DNA of 64,000 bases from NCBI GenBank assembly GCA_964594775.1, contig CAZQNO010000002.1, positions 53,555-117,554 of the forward strand, given 5' to 3'. Below are positions 27,105-36,143 of the stretch, piece by piece. The position numbers were made by a program, and so were the translations under genes. The stretch comes from CAYFVU01 sp964594775. Its GTDB lineage: Bacteria; Spirochaetota; Spirochaetia; DSM-16054; Sediminispirochaetaceae. Numbering within the stretch: position 1 is the first letter of the stretch; the number at the start of each line of letters is the position of its first letter. The notes under the pieces are model-generated. The model was not told where the DNA came from. It worked only from the letters and a program-made list of their open reading frames with translations, and did no database searches.

Positions 27105-28241
27105 ATGAAGAAGATAGCGCATTTTTTAGAAGGCCTGGTAATAGTCGCGATCCTTCTCGTTCTCGTCCAAACCTTTTTAGAAGACTTCGCCCTTCTCGCC
27201 GGATGGGATTGGGAGCTGCGAAAAGTGCTCATATTTACCGGTTTCGGTTTCGACCTTTTCTTTACCCTGGAATTTCTCATCCGTTTTTTCGATGCCTTCA
27301 GCCGGGGCAAGGCAGGGTTTTACTTCACCCGCCGCCGCGGATGGGTCGATTTTCTGGCATCGGTTCCTCTCATCCTCTTCAACAGCGGTCCCATGGTCAT
27401 CGCGCTTCTTTTGGGAGGCGGAGTTACCGTCGGTTTGGGCGGAGTCTTCAACGTCTTAAAGGTGGCGAAGGCGATCCGCATCGCCAGGATTCTCCGGTTC
27501 CTGCGGGTTCTCAAGATCTTCAAGCAGATCAAATACGTTTCTTCGCCGATGGCTCAGCGGCACCTCGCGAAAATCACCACCGCCGCCATTACCGCCACGG
27601 TCTTCACCTTTTTCGCCTGGAGCCTCTTAGAGAGAGGCGGTATGATCTCCAGCGATTTGGAAGGGGAGTTCATTCGGGCTCGGAATCTCACGGCGGAACG
27701 AATCGTCGAAGAACTGAAAAGCGGCGGGAACGGCGAGTCTCTCAGCGGGAAGCTTATGAAAAACAATCCCCACCTCCTTTTGGTGAAGCAGGACGGGGAG
27801 ACCGTCGCAAGCCGCTACAACAACGAAGAGTTTCCCCGGATCTTCGGACCCCCCGACTACGACTACCTCAAGATGGGGCCCTACGGCTTCTTCTTTTCCC
27901 GGCTCCCTCTCGAAAAAAATAAGGCAAGGAACAGCCTTCTCTTTTTCGTCATCATCATAGCCATGGTCCTTACCTTTCTCGTCTATTACAGTCCCCATTT
28001 TGCCATTACGGTAAGCGATCCCATTCACGTAATGCGCAGAGGGTTTTCCGAGTCGGCCTATAAGCTCGAGGTGGTACTACCCGAACGCTATGCAGATGAC
28101 GATGTTTTTATACTCGCCCGGCTCTACAACGAGGAGTATCTTCCCTTGAAGGAGCGGATGAGCGTGGAGGAGACCGGCACGCGGTCGGAGCTCTCCCTCG
28201 ACGATCTCAGCGGTTTTCTCGGCAGGGAAGAAGAGCACTAG
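27105..28241 (+). CDS. voltage-sensor-like membrane protein with periplasmic and HAMP-like segments
   Basis: A 378-residue membrane protein. Helices lie at about 9-24, 42-62 and 82-104. A fourth at 118-142 carries a positive residue at nearly every third position (KAIRIARILRFLRVLKIFK), the mark of an S4 voltage sensor. Helix 5 (155-174) and helix 6 (277-296) flank a periplasmic stretch of about 100 residues. No pore filter such as TVGYG is present. After helix 6 a stretch resembling a HAMP linker (300-350) ends the protein, with no kinase or methyl-accepting domain. It could be an ion channel relative or a voltage-coupled sensor; I cannot decide. Confidence 0.65.
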   Translation: MKKIAHFLEGLVIVAILLVLVQTFLEDFALLAGWDWELRKVLIFTGFGFDLFFTLEFLIRFFDAFSRGKAGFYFTRRRGWVDFLASVPLILFNSGPMVIALLLGGGVTVGLGGVFNVLKVAKAIRIARILRFLRVLKIFKQIKYVSSPMAQRHLAKITTAAITATVFTFFAWSLLERGGMISSDLEGEFIRARNLTAERIVEELKSGGNGESLSGKLMKNNPHLLLVKQDGETVASRYNNEEFPRIFGPPDYDYLKMGPYGFFFSRLPLEKNKARNSLLFFVIIIAMVLTFLVYYSPHFAITVSDPIHVMRRGFSESAYKLEVVLPERYADDDVFILARLYNEEYLPLKERMSVEETGTRSELSLDDLSGFLGREEEH

Positions 28242-28246
28242 TCTCC

Positions 28247-28534
28247 ATGGTGGTCAGCCTCGTCCAATTCATCATCCAGCTCCCCGAGTCGACTAATCTG
28301 AAAGATAAGAGAAGGGTGGTGCACTCCCTCACCAAGAAACTGCAGACCCGTTTTCATCTCAGCGCCGCCGAGGTGGATCTGCTGGAATCAACAGGATACT
28401 GTCAGATAGGGGCGGCCTTGGTGAGCAATTCGAAACGCTATGGAGATACGGTGATGCAGAAGGTCATCGCCTTTGTGGAGGACGATATTCCCGGCAGAAT
28501 CCACGACGTGAGCACGCATACCGAATACTACTAA
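28247..28534 (+). CDS. DUF503 family protein
   Basis: A 95-residue protein typical of DUF503 (YlxP-like): it starts with VVSLVQFIIQLPESTNLKDKRR, contains AEVDLLESTGYCQIGAALVSN and ends with HTEYY. In other bacteria the family sits near infB and rbfA and is thought to relate to translation or ribosome maturation; its function is not settled. Here it follows the voltage-sensor-like gene by 5 bases, with no clear ribosome site of its own, so translational coupling is likely. Confidence 0.85.
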   Translation: MVVSLVQFIIQLPESTNLKDKRRVVHSLTKKLQTRFHLSAAEVDLLESTGYCQIGAALVSNSKRYGDTVMQKVIAFVEDDIPGRIHDVSTHTEYY

Positions 28535-28563
28535 GAGACGCCCGGACCCCTCGCGGCCTGCAG

Positions 28564-29277
28564 CTATTCGTTTTTCTCCATCGGCTCATCTTCCGGAAAG
28601 AGGTAGAGTTCTCCGCACCGCAGGGTGTGCTGCGCGTGGAAACTGTGCCTGAGCTCATTTTCGGCGGTGAGATCGAGTTCGAAGAAATGCTGCAGAGGAC
28701 TGAATCCGTCGGCGTCTAGGCAAAGTTCAAAAGGGAAATGGCGGCTTTCTTCCATATTTTCCGCCTGTATAGGCCGGGGAAGAAAGGTGAAATTGCCCCG
28801 AATGCTTTCCACAACGAGATAGGGATTCTGCCAGGTATAATCGATCATCGGTACGAGCTCTCCGTTGCTCTTTAGGCATACAGTGACATTCGAAACGGGT
28901 TCGAAGGTCTTTCCCTGCAGGACCCGTCCCATAATGGCGGGAAAGTTGAAGAGGGGAGGTTCCGGCAGGGCCTCCTGGGTCTCCGCAGACAGTTTGTAGT
29001 AGGGACGCCGGTTGCTGTTGACCTTTCGGATTCCCTCGTTTACCAGGGCCACCAGGTCCGCCTTTTTCTGCAGTCTTCCCTGATAGTCGGTCTCGTAGTA
29101 TACGAGCCCTCGACCGGAGATGAGGTATTCCGGTTTTACCCTGTTGAGAACGTAGCAGGCCACGTCGAGTCTGCACTGATGACAGTGCGTTAAAGGAAAG
29201 TCTTCCGGTGAGGCCTCATCAAAAATTTCGTTTACCGTTTCCAAGACCAGGTCTTCGATAATATTGTGAATTTCCAC
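28564..29277 (-). CDS. ComFB-like protein
   Basis: A 237-residue protein. The first 90 residues match the late-competence protein ComFB: NIIEDLVLETVNEIF, the cysteine cluster HCHQCRLDVACYVLNRVKPEYL, and a Tyr-rich strand. The last 140 residues are an added domain with beta-rich character (VSNVTVCLKSNGELVPMIDY) and acidic ends, unknown to me. ComFB-like proteins in some bacteria bind cyclic dinucleotides, so a second-messenger role is possible but not shown. It is the last gene of the aconitase operon, 19 bases after the preceding gene. Confidence 0.7.
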   Translation of the reverse strand: MEIHNIIEDLVLETVNEIFDEASPEDFPLTHCHQCRLDVACYVLNRVKPEYLISGRGLVYYETDYQGRLQKKADLVALVNEGIRKVNSNRRPYYKLSAETQEALPEPPLFNFPAIMGRVLQGKTFEPVSNVTVCLKSNGELVPMIDYTWQNPYLVVESIRGNFTFLPRPIQAENMEESRHFPFELCLDADGFSPLQHFFELDLTAENELRHSFHAQHTLRCGELYLFPEDEPMEKNE

Positions 29278-29296
29278 GGTTTCCTCCTCCGAAGGA

Positions 29297-29785
29297 TCAG
29301 CTGTGGTGCAGCAGCACCAATTCCTTGAGATTCTGCACGCATCGATGATAATCGGTCAGTGTATCTCTCATGCTTGCATAATTCATCCCGGAGAAGTAGA
29401 GCTTGGAGAAGACGGAAAAACTTACGGCGTTTTCATCGGAAAATACATTGACGTAGCAGCCGTATTCGAAGGACGACTCGATGATCTCTCCCATCTTCTT
29501 TCGAATAAACGGAGCGAATTGGGGGCTGAAGGTGAAGTTGTAGGCGATCTCGAGAAACTTACTCTCTTTCTCGATAAAAAAGACGCCTTGCGCATCGCTT
29601 TCGGGATGATGGAAGCCGCAGCTGTAACTCTCCTCTATCCGTTCCTCGTCGAAGAGCTCGTATCCGAGTTCCTTCAACAGTACGGAAGTCCTGCGGATGC
29701 GATCCTTCATCAGCTTTGAATATTTCATCATACTAGGCTCACCATACGTGAGAATGAAGGGATTTGCAAGCGCCGCGGTCCACAT
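29297..29785 (-). CDS. hypothetical protein, about 162 residues
   Basis: The frame is open upstream into the TtcA-like gene. ATG at 29785, 5 bases after that gene's stop and close behind AGAGG, is the most likely start; an ATG pair 18 codons later is an alternative. The protein is soluble, with alternating helices and strands (GVFFIEKESKFLEIAYNFTF; YGCYVNVFSDENAVSFSVFS), somewhat like the small YbjN/secretion-chaperone fold. That likeness is weak and I assign no function. It belongs to the overlapping reverse-strand operon from aconitase to ComFB. Confidence 0.55.
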   Translation of the reverse strand: MWTAALANPFILTYGEPSMMKYSKLMKDRIRRTSVLLKELGYELFDEERIEESYSCGFHHPESDAQGVFFIEKESKFLEIAYNFTFSPQFAPFIRKKMGEIIESSFEYGCYVNVFSDENAVSFSVFSKLYFSGMNYASMRDTLTDYHRCVQNLKELVLLHHS

Positions 29786-29789
29786 TTCC

Positions 29790-30551
29790 TCATTGCCTCT
29801 CTGGATCTTCGTCGTAGCCGAGGGCATGGTAGACGTGTTCCCTGGCATACCGGTCGATGTGGGAGAGCTCTCGAATGATCGGTTTGAGCCTGCTGCGGAT
29901 GTTTGTGGTGTCGTAGGGGCAGGGCGCCTTCGCCACGGGGACATCGATTTCCCGCACCACTTTGTCCAAAATCTGCTCTCTTATCCGGCAGAGGGGGCGG
30001 ACCACGTGGAGCTTTCCGGAAAAAAACTCCTGTACCGGCCGCATCGAAGAGAACTCGCCGCGGAAGCAGAGGTTAATGAAAGTCGTCTCAACGAAATCGT
30101 CGAGGTGGTGGCCCAGTGCAACGATGGTGATCTCCCGCTCTCGGGCATGTTCGAAGAGGATGCGCCGGCGGTTGCGGCTGCAGAGATAGCAGTTAAACTG
30201 TCCTTCGAAGCTCGATGAGAACATATGTGCCTTCACGGACGTAAACGCTATCCCGAGGGTCTCGAAGAACTCCGCCATTTCCTCCCGCTTTTTTTCCGGA
30301 AGAGGATATTCCTTCCAGTCGATATGCAGGGCCGAAAGCCGGTATTCTATAGGAAGCCAGTGCAGCCGTACCGCAAGGGCAAGAGCCAGTGCCATGCTGT
30401 CCTTCCCTCCGGAGACGCCCAACAGCACATGGGCATTCTCGCCGAACATGTCATGCTTGTGTATGGCCCTTCCCGTCTGCTTTATGAAGCGCCGGACCCA
30501 GGGAGGGATTTCTCCCCGCATGAGGGCCGAAGGAGAAATTTTCTCGCTCAT
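29790..30551 (-). CDS. TtcA-type tRNA 2-thiolation PP-loop ATPase
   Basis: A 253-residue PP-loop enzyme. The ATP-binding loop SGGKDS is at 47-52. CYLC (Cys121, Cys124) and a third Cys at 211 (KAPCPYD) match the cysteines that bind a 4Fe-4S cluster in TtcA, which makes 2-thiocytidine at position 32 of some tRNAs. LGHHLDDFVETTFINL is also typical. A related TtcA-like or TtuA-like substrate is possible. The start overlaps the stop of the HD-domain gene (ATGA). Confidence 0.8.
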   Translation of the reverse strand: MSEKISPSALMRGEIPPWVRRFIKQTGRAIHKHDMFGENAHVLLGVSGGKDSMALALALAVRLHWLPIEYRLSALHIDWKEYPLPEKKREEMAEFFETLGIAFTSVKAHMFSSSFEGQFNCYLCSRNRRRILFEHAREREITIVALGHHLDDFVETTFINLCFRGEFSSMRPVQEFFSGKLHVVRPLCRIREQILDKVVREIDVPVAKAPCPYDTTNIRSRLKPIIRELSHIDRYAREHVYHALGYDEDPERQ

Positions 30552-31861
30552 CGAAAGTAGTCGTCTTTGCGGCGGATTTCCCCGATTATGTCCGCCGGGG
30601 CGAAGATCCGTACCATTCTCAGAGAGGAGGTGAATCCCTCTATTACCGGCGGGCTGAATACGGAGCCGGAGCGGCTGAAGGGAAGGATCTCGTTTTCGCC
30701 GCCGGCTCCTCCCAAAACGGGTAGATCGATTTCGAAGGAGATCGGTTCGGGGATATCGATGATTATCTCCCAGGGTGCGACGCTGCGCCGCAGCCGTGAA
30801 GAGAAGAATCCGGCCAGGCGCTCACTCTCTTTAAGACGGCTGTCGAGAGAGCGATACGGGCCGTGAAGCTCTTCTCGGTAGGCTTCCTCGAAACCGGTCT
30901 TGTAGAGACTCCTGCCGCTTGTCAGACTGATGAGTTCGAAGGGACGATAATCGTCACCGGAGAAGCGGGAGAAGAACTCCTCGTCGTCGAGCCAGTAGAG
31001 CTTTTCCGGTTGAAGTCTTCCCTCGCTCATTGCCAGATTGACCGCCTGCTTGATCATGGCGGTGGCGATGCGGACAACCCGGTGCCAGTAGACGGTGCGG
31101 TACATAAGATATTTCGAAAAGAGAATGTTCTCCACCGCCGTAAGTCCCTCCCGCTCTATGGCCATTCCCCGGCTCAAGTGGGGCCTGATCTTGTGGAGCA
31201 CGTACTCGGTGTCCTGAATTCCGTAGGGGACTCCGCAGAAGTAGGCGTCTCTGTTGAGGTAATCGAGTTTGTCGGGATCGAGGACGCCGGAGAGGAGTCG
31301 ACGAAAGTAGCGGACCTCTTCGTCGTCCCCCGCATCACGCTGCTCGTCGATGATGGCGGCGACTCGGGAAGGCTCGCAGCCAATGTCTTCTTTGAGGGAC
31401 GAGGCGAGGGGTTCCCGCAGTATTCCTTCCGCTCCGAGGGCCTCATGACTCTTGAGGGGCAGTTCCTTGAGGGAATGAGCAAAGGGGAAGTGGCCGAGGT
31501 CGTGCAGCAGTGCGGCGGCGAGAAAGCTCTTTACTCCTTCTGTAGAGAGAAAGCGCACGTCTCCTCCTTCCTCCGATTCTTCGGATTCGCTAAGGAGGGA
31601 GAGGATGAGCTGACGGGCTAGGTGGAGGACCCCTAAACTGTGGTTGAGCCGGGTATGCACGGCCCCCGGATAGACATGAAATGCCGGTCCGAGCTGTTTG
31701 ATCCGTCCGAGTTTCTGAAAGGGGGGAAGCGAGATCAGCCGCTTGAGTCCCGGGGAAAGGTAGATGTTGTTCCACAGGGGGTCGCGGATCGGCTCGGTAT
31801 ACTCGCGGGAGAGATGATGGAAACACTTCGAATCGCCGAATCTCCTTCTTTCTTCGCCCAT
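30548..31861 (-). CDS. HD-domain phosphohydrolase (dGTPase/SAMHD1-like)
   Basis: A 437-residue protein. The N-terminal region reads DPLWNNIYLSPGLKRLISLPPFQKLGRIKQLG, then TRLNHSLGVLHLA (metal ligand His74), the HD pair in LLHDLGHFPFAHS (His120, Asp121) and PDKLDYLNRDA. This order matches the SAMHD1/YdhJ group of HD hydrolases, many of which cleave deoxynucleotides; the substrate here is unproven. It overlaps the aconitase stop by one base and the TtcA-like start by four. Confidence 0.85.
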   Translation of the reverse strand: MGEERRRFGDSKCFHHLSREYTEPIRDPLWNNIYLSPGLKRLISLPPFQKLGRIKQLGPAFHVYPGAVHTRLNHSLGVLHLARQLILSLLSESEESEEGGDVRFLSTEGVKSFLAAALLHDLGHFPFAHSLKELPLKSHEALGAEGILREPLASSLKEDIGCEPSRVAAIIDEQRDAGDDEEVRYFRRLLSGVLDPDKLDYLNRDAYFCGVPYGIQDTEYVLHKIRPHLSRGMAIEREGLTAVENILFSKYLMYRTVYWHRVVRIATAMIKQAVNLAMSEGRLQPEKLYWLDDEEFFSRFSGDDYRPFELISLTSGRSLYKTGFEEAYREELHGPYRSLDSRLKESERLAGFFSSRLRRSVAPWEIIIDIPEPISFEIDLPVLGGAGGENEILPFSRSGSVFSPPVIEGFTSSLRMVRIFAPADIIGEIRRKDDYFR

Positions 31862-33801
31862 TATTCCTTCACCCGGTTTTTTGTGTAGGCGAGTTTACCT
31901 CCTGCAAGAACGATGTCGATACTCCCGGCATCGAGATCGCAGGTGAGGGAAAGGGTATTCCCGCCGGGAAGCTTCAGCGCTATTATTTCCTCCTTTTGCC
32001 GTTCTAAGACGCTGCGGAGTGCGGAAAACGATACCTTCATACCGATTTCTAAAAGGCCATAGTCCTTTGGGTCGGCGAAGTTGAGGGGCAGGATGCCGAA
32101 GTTCACCAGATTCGCCTTGTGGATCCGGGCGAAACTCTTTGCCAGTACGGCCCGCACGCCGAGATACATGGGGGCGAGGGCGGCATGTTCCCGCGAAGAG
32201 CCCTGACCGTAGTTTTCGCCCCCTACGATGACACCCGATTCCGCCTTAAGCGCCCGGGCGGAAAATTCGGGATCGATGGATTCGAAAACATGGGTGGATA
32301 TCTCGGGGATGTTGGAACGCAGGGGAAGAATTTTCGAGCCCGCCGGCATGATGTCGTCGGTGGTGATATTGTCGCCCGCCACCAGCAGAACCTCCGCCTC
32401 CAGCGTCTCGGGCACCTCTTTTCCGGCAGGACAGGGTTTGATATTCGGGCCCCGAAGGATCTCTGTCTTTTCCGCCTCGCCGCGGTCTACCGGCTCTACG
32501 ATCATGTTATCGTTTATCCGTAGATAGTCGGAGTAATCCTTCTGTGCCGCCCTTGTGAGCTCCCGGGGATCGGTAATGACCCCCCGAAGGGCCGATGCGG
32601 CGGCGGTTTCCGGAGAGACGAGATAGATCTCCGCGTCCTTGGTGCCGCTGCGTCCCTTGAAGTTGCGGTTGAAGGTGCGCAGCGAGACAGCTTGGGATCG
32701 AGGAGCGAAGCCCATCCCGATGCAGGGACCGCAGGCGGATTCGAGGATACGGGCCCCCGAAGCAACGAGGGAAGGAACAATGCCCGCCCGCATGGCGCTG
32801 TCGAGGACCTGTTTAGAACCGGGAGATACCCCTAAAGATACGTTTTCGGCAACGGTTTTTCCTTCCAGGATCTCTGCGGCAATTCCCAGATCGTTGATCG
32901 AACTGTTTGTGCAGGAACCGATGGCAACCTGCTGGATCTCCCTTCCGGCTATATCCCGCACCGCTTTTACTTGGTCGGGCATGTGGGGGCAGGCGGCCAA
33001 GGGTTCGACCTTCGAGAGATCGATTTCTCTGATTTCTCCGTATTCGGCATCCGCGTCGGGCAGGACTTCCGTCCACGCATCCTCTCGCTGCTGCAGACGC
33101 AGGAACTTTCTGGTCACTTCATCGGAGGGGAATATACTGCTCGTTGCCCCTAATTCGGCCCCCATATTGGTGATGGTCGCCCGCTGCGGCACGGAGAGTG
33201 AGGCCACGCCGGGGCCGAAATACTCATAGACTCTGCCGACGCCTCCCTTGACCGTTTCCCGCTTCAAGAGAGTGAGGATCACGTCTTTGGCGTTGCACAT
33301 CGGGGGCAGTGAACCGGTAAGGCGGACCCCCACTACGACGGGGTAACGGAGGGAGAAGGCGCCGCCGGCCATGGCCGCCGCCACATCGAGCCCTCCCGCA
33401 CCGACGGCAAAAAGGCCAAGGCCTCCGGCGGTCGGGGTGTGGCTGTCCGAACCCAAGAGGGTTTTGCCCGGCCGGCCGAAGCGTTCGAGATGGACCTGAT
33501 GACATATTCCATTGCCGGGACGGGAAAAGTAGAGACCGTACTTTCTCGCGACGCTCTGCAGGTAGCGGTGGTCGTCCATGTTGCGGTAGTCCGACTGCTG
33601 CATGTTGTGGTCTACGTAGGAGACCGAGAGCTCCGTTCGTACTCGAGGGATACCCATCGTTTCGAACTGCAGATAGACCATCGTTCCCGTCGCATCTTGA
33701 GTCAGCGTCTGGTCTATCCGTATGCCTATCTCTTCCCCCGGTTTTGCCTCTCCCTCTATCAGGTGGGCTTGCAGGATCTTTTCACTTATCGAACGCCCCA
33801 T
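31861..33801 (-). CDS. aconitate hydratase (compact Aquifex-type)
   Basis: A 646-residue aconitase, shorter than AcnA (about 890), that converts citrate to isocitrate. The three cluster ligands are Cys297 (IGSCTNSS), Cys357 and Cys360 (SACGPCIGMG). Other marks are TLLGSDSHTPTAGGLG (114-129), FKGRSGTKDAEIYL and the swivel-domain segment NYGQGSSREHAALAP. The compact form is common in anaerobes and thermophiles. It leads the operon continuing with the HD hydrolase, TtcA-like, unknown and ComFB-like genes. No other citrate-cycle gene is visible. Confidence 0.9.
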   Translation of the reverse strand: MGRSISEKILQAHLIEGEAKPGEEIGIRIDQTLTQDATGTMVYLQFETMGIPRVRTELSVSYVDHNMQQSDYRNMDDHRYLQSVARKYGLYFSRPGNGICHQVHLERFGRPGKTLLGSDSHTPTAGGLGLFAVGAGGLDVAAAMAGGAFSLRYPVVVGVRLTGSLPPMCNAKDVILTLLKRETVKGGVGRVYEYFGPGVASLSVPQRATITNMGAELGATSSIFPSDEVTRKFLRLQQREDAWTEVLPDADAEYGEIREIDLSKVEPLAACPHMPDQVKAVRDIAGREIQQVAIGSCTNSSINDLGIAAEILEGKTVAENVSLGVSPGSKQVLDSAMRAGIVPSLVASGARILESACGPCIGMGFAPRSQAVSLRTFNRNFKGRSGTKDAEIYLVSPETAAASALRGVITDPRELTRAAQKDYSDYLRINDNMIVEPVDRGEAEKTEILRGPNIKPCPAGKEVPETLEAEVLLVAGDNITTDDIMPAGSKILPLRSNIPEISTHVFESIDPEFSARALKAESGVIVGGENYGQGSSREHAALAPMYLGVRAVLAKSFARIHKANLVNFGILPLNFADPKDYGLLEIGMKVSFSALRSVLERQKEEIIALKLPGGNTLSLTCDLDAGSIDIVLAGGKLAYTKNRVKE

Positions 33802-33886
33802 AAAATACCTCTCTTTCGGAAAACTATGGATCCATCTTAGCGGGCGATTCGGTGATTGTCCACACTGGCGGCTTATGAAGGAAGAT

Positions 33887-33915
33887 TTGACAAAATCGAG
33901 CCCATTGTGTAGGAA
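33887..33915 (+). promoter_or_regulatory. promoter-like sequence before the secreted protein gene
   Basis: A perfect TTGACA (33887-33892) and a 17-base spacer lead to TAGGAA (33910-33915), a poor -10. It stands about 20 bases before the ATG at 33934, in the divergent gap with aconitase. Confidence 0.4.
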
Positions 33916-33933
33916 GAAGAGAAGAGGTTATGG

Positions 33934-34518
33934 ATGAACAGGAACACGGCTCTCCGTTCTCTGCTGCCCCTCTCCTGCGCGTTGCTCTTTTGCCTGCCCT
34001 TTGCTCACGCTGAAGAGGCGCTGCCGGAAAAAGAGTATCGTTATCCCCCCGAACTGCTTCCTCTTGCCGCGGGAGTCGGCGAAGTACTCCTTCCTCGAGA
34101 CGCCGTTTTGGGCCCCCTCAACGAAATTTCCCTCCTGTCGGCAGAGAAACGCCGCGTTCTCTGCCGAGCGCAAGAGTTCTTTCAGCGGCTTATGGATGAG
34201 GAAGGTGCAAGGGAAATCCAAGAAATCCTCGACCCGTTTTCTTCCGATTCTCTGCTGCTCACCCTGGCCGGCGAAAAGGAAGGAATCTCCCGGATTGAAG
34301 AGATTCGCTACGGACAGATCGAACTGTTAGGCTCGTTGAAGGAGAAAAACCGTTACGCGAGAATCGATCTGCGTCTCTTCTCCGCTGAAAACGCGGTAAC
34401 GGGAGATCTTATTCTTGTATATGACGGCAAGGAGTGGCTGGTGAGTTCGGTGGATGCGGCCTTTTCCCGATTAACAGAAAAGACTAAAACTGTCGAAGAT
34501 AGTAGTAGGCAAGAGTAA
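33934..34518 (+). CDS. secreted protein of unknown function, 194 residues
   Basis: The first 26 residues are a signal peptide (LLPLSCALLFCLPFAHA). The mature protein is short, with helical parts (AQEFFQRLMDEEGAREIQEI) and a beta part (YARIDLRLFSAENAVTGDLILVYDG) reminiscent of small periplasmic NTF2-like or lipoprotein-associated folds. No family is recognised. It lies 17 bases ahead of the PilZ/DUF1577-like gene and is probably cotranscribed. Confidence 0.65.
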   Translation: MNRNTALRSLLPLSCALLFCLPFAHAEEALPEKEYRYPPELLPLAAGVGEVLLPRDAVLGPLNEISLLSAEKRRVLCRAQEFFQRLMDEEGAREIQEILDPFSSDSLLLTLAGEKEGISRIEEIRYGQIELLGSLKEKNRYARIDLRLFSAENAVTGDLILVYDGKEWLVSSVDAAFSRLTEKTKTVEDSSRQE

Positions 34519-34535
34519 AGGAGCGAAACAGAGAG

Positions 34536-35783
34536 ATGGGACAGACGGTCGGAAGGATCGAGAAGGAGTATATCCTCACGAATCTCGTCGAGCAGAATCT
34601 CGAAATCAACATACATACCGCCAGAGAGGATATTAAAGGGGTTTTGGTGGATGCCGACGGTACGACCCTCACCATTGAGTGCAGCGAGGAGGAGGCCGGC
34701 AAGGCAATCGAAAAGGAGCATGTGCGGGTGTATTTCGGCTACTACGGCCATACCATGACCTTCGAGACGAAGGTGCATAAATCCTCCAATAAGCTGATCT
34801 TAGAGTATCCCGAGGGACTGGTGAAAAACCTGGAACGGAAATTCGAACGAATCCCCTCACCGGAGGGACTGAAACTGTCCTTTCTCTTTGAGGACGTCGA
34901 GGTGGAATTGTCTTTTCCGAAAACCGATGATTATCGAGAGGTGGATGAGCCCCTCGTCTCCGATTATTTCGACGAGGCACCGCTGGAGAAATTGTTGGAA
35001 CAATTCCGTGAAAAAGCGAAGGGATTTGCAGAGAAGAATAAAATTAAAATGTTCAGAGGAAGGGGGCCGGAGAGTTTCGAGGAGCAGTGCATCGTTGCAA
35101 CGGGAAAGAACCTCTATCTTCCCTCTACCGCGGAAGGTATTCCGTATGAGAGCGAGACCGACGGACGCAGCATGGTTACCTTGGAGATGTTTCCCGAAGC
35201 GGGGGAGGGCACTTTTTGCGGGAAAAACCGCAAAGAGGCGCATAGATACATACGAGAAAAAGCCGAAAAGGGAATAGCTGCAGAAATTCACTCGCCGGTG
35301 ATTTATCATAACTACGTGGTGGGATACGTCTGCCTGGTCAACGAAAGTCCTGCGGGGCCCGCCTTTACCCCAAAGACGCTCGACTTTGTTATCGAGTTTG
35401 CCTATATCCTCGCCTATGCTTTAAAACAGAGCGGCTACTTTACTCAGGAGAAACAAACGAAAAAGGAGTTTTACCCGGAAATCATCAACATCAGCGCATC
35501 GGGGGTGCTCTTCGCCTATCCCAGCGACGGGCTAACCGAGACAATCGGCTTATACACCGACCTCAAACTCTTTTTCAGCGTGGATAAGCGGAAAATACGG
35601 GTCGGGTCGCGGGTTATGCGGAAATACGAAGCGGGAGGACACACCTTCTTCGGGGTGCAGTTTCTCGAAATCGAACCGGAGGATTTTCGTTTTCTCTTCG
35701 ACTATGTCTACGGCAGACCGTATAATGACAGCGACGACCGGTACTGGGAAGGCGGCGCCGAGCCGCCTAAGCTCAAGCTCTGA
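34536..35783 (+). CDS. PilZ-containing protein (DUF1577-like)
   Basis: A 415-residue cytoplasmic protein. The N-terminal 110 residues resemble a YcgR-type PilZ-N fold. The middle (about 150-300) holds a GAF-like region (SPVIYHNYVVGYVCLVNESP; KTLDFVIEFAYILAYALKQSG). The C-terminal 90 residues look like a PilZ domain with NISASGVLFAYPSDG in place of the N-x-S-x-x-G loop and IRVGSRVMRKYE. The arrangement recalls the spirochaete DUF1577 family. It probably senses cyclic di-GMP and affects motility or surface properties, but the first Arg motif is not clear, so binding is uncertain. Confidence 0.65.
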   Translation: MGQTVGRIEKEYILTNLVEQNLEINIHTAREDIKGVLVDADGTTLTIECSEEEAGKAIEKEHVRVYFGYYGHTMTFETKVHKSSNKLILEYPEGLVKNLERKFERIPSPEGLKLSFLFEDVEVELSFPKTDDYREVDEPLVSDYFDEAPLEKLLEQFREKAKGFAEKNKIKMFRGRGPESFEEQCIVATGKNLYLPSTAEGIPYESETDGRSMVTLEMFPEAGEGTFCGKNRKEAHRYIREKAEKGIAAEIHSPVIYHNYVVGYVCLVNESPAGPAFTPKTLDFVIEFAYILAYALKQSGYFTQEKQTKKEFYPEIINISASGVLFAYPSDGLTETIGLYTDLKLFFSVDKRKIRVGSRVMRKYEAGGHTFFGVQFLEIEPEDFRFLFDYVYGRPYNDSDDRYWEGGAEPPKLKL

Positions 35784-35807
35784 GCATACCGCGCGATTCC
35801 CCCCGGT

Positions 35808-36143
35808 TTAGTGATGGTTGAAAAAAAATTCTCTAAGCCGAGAAAAATTGTGTTCGGCAGTTTCGTCGGCAAAGGAGACGATTCTTAGGCCGAGTGAAAG
35901 GGTCGGCCCGTTCTCTCCTATCCAACGCAGCTCAGACTCCACGTTGAAGGGGTTTATTTTGAGGTCCTGGTGGGGGATGATGGTGGTGGGGGAGCTCTGC
36001 CCCTCCTTGAGATCGGCCTTATCGAAGACTTCCAGCCGTATCCCCTCCTTCGAAATATCGCGCAGATAAGCGATTATATCGAGGTCGAGAAAAACAACCT
36101 TTGCGTAGGTATAGGACCTGTTAGAGACGCGCCGGTTTTCCAT
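35808..36143 (-). CDS. PilZ domain protein
   Basis: A 111-residue single-domain protein. The c-di-GMP motif R-x-x-x-R occurs at the start (RRVSNRS) and D-x-S-x-x-G follows in LRDISKEGIRLEV; both are intact. The rest is the expected beta-barrel with FNVESELRWIG and SLGLRIVSF. It should bind cyclic di-GMP and pass the signal on by protein contact. Its start overlaps the end of the ATPase gene upstream by 23 bases, and a second PilZ-type protein converges from the other side. Confidence 0.85.
   Translation of the reverse strand: MENRRVSNRSYTYAKVVFLDLDIIAYLRDISKEGIRLEVFDKADLKEGQSSPTTIIPHQDLKINPFNVESELRWIGENGPTLSLGLRIVSFADETAEHNFSRLREFFFNHH

Noticed and set aside
28564..29277. Competence locus from the ComFB-like and ComM-like genes
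   Set aside because: The two genes are 21 kb apart and no DNA-uptake gene is present; both families occur widely without competence.
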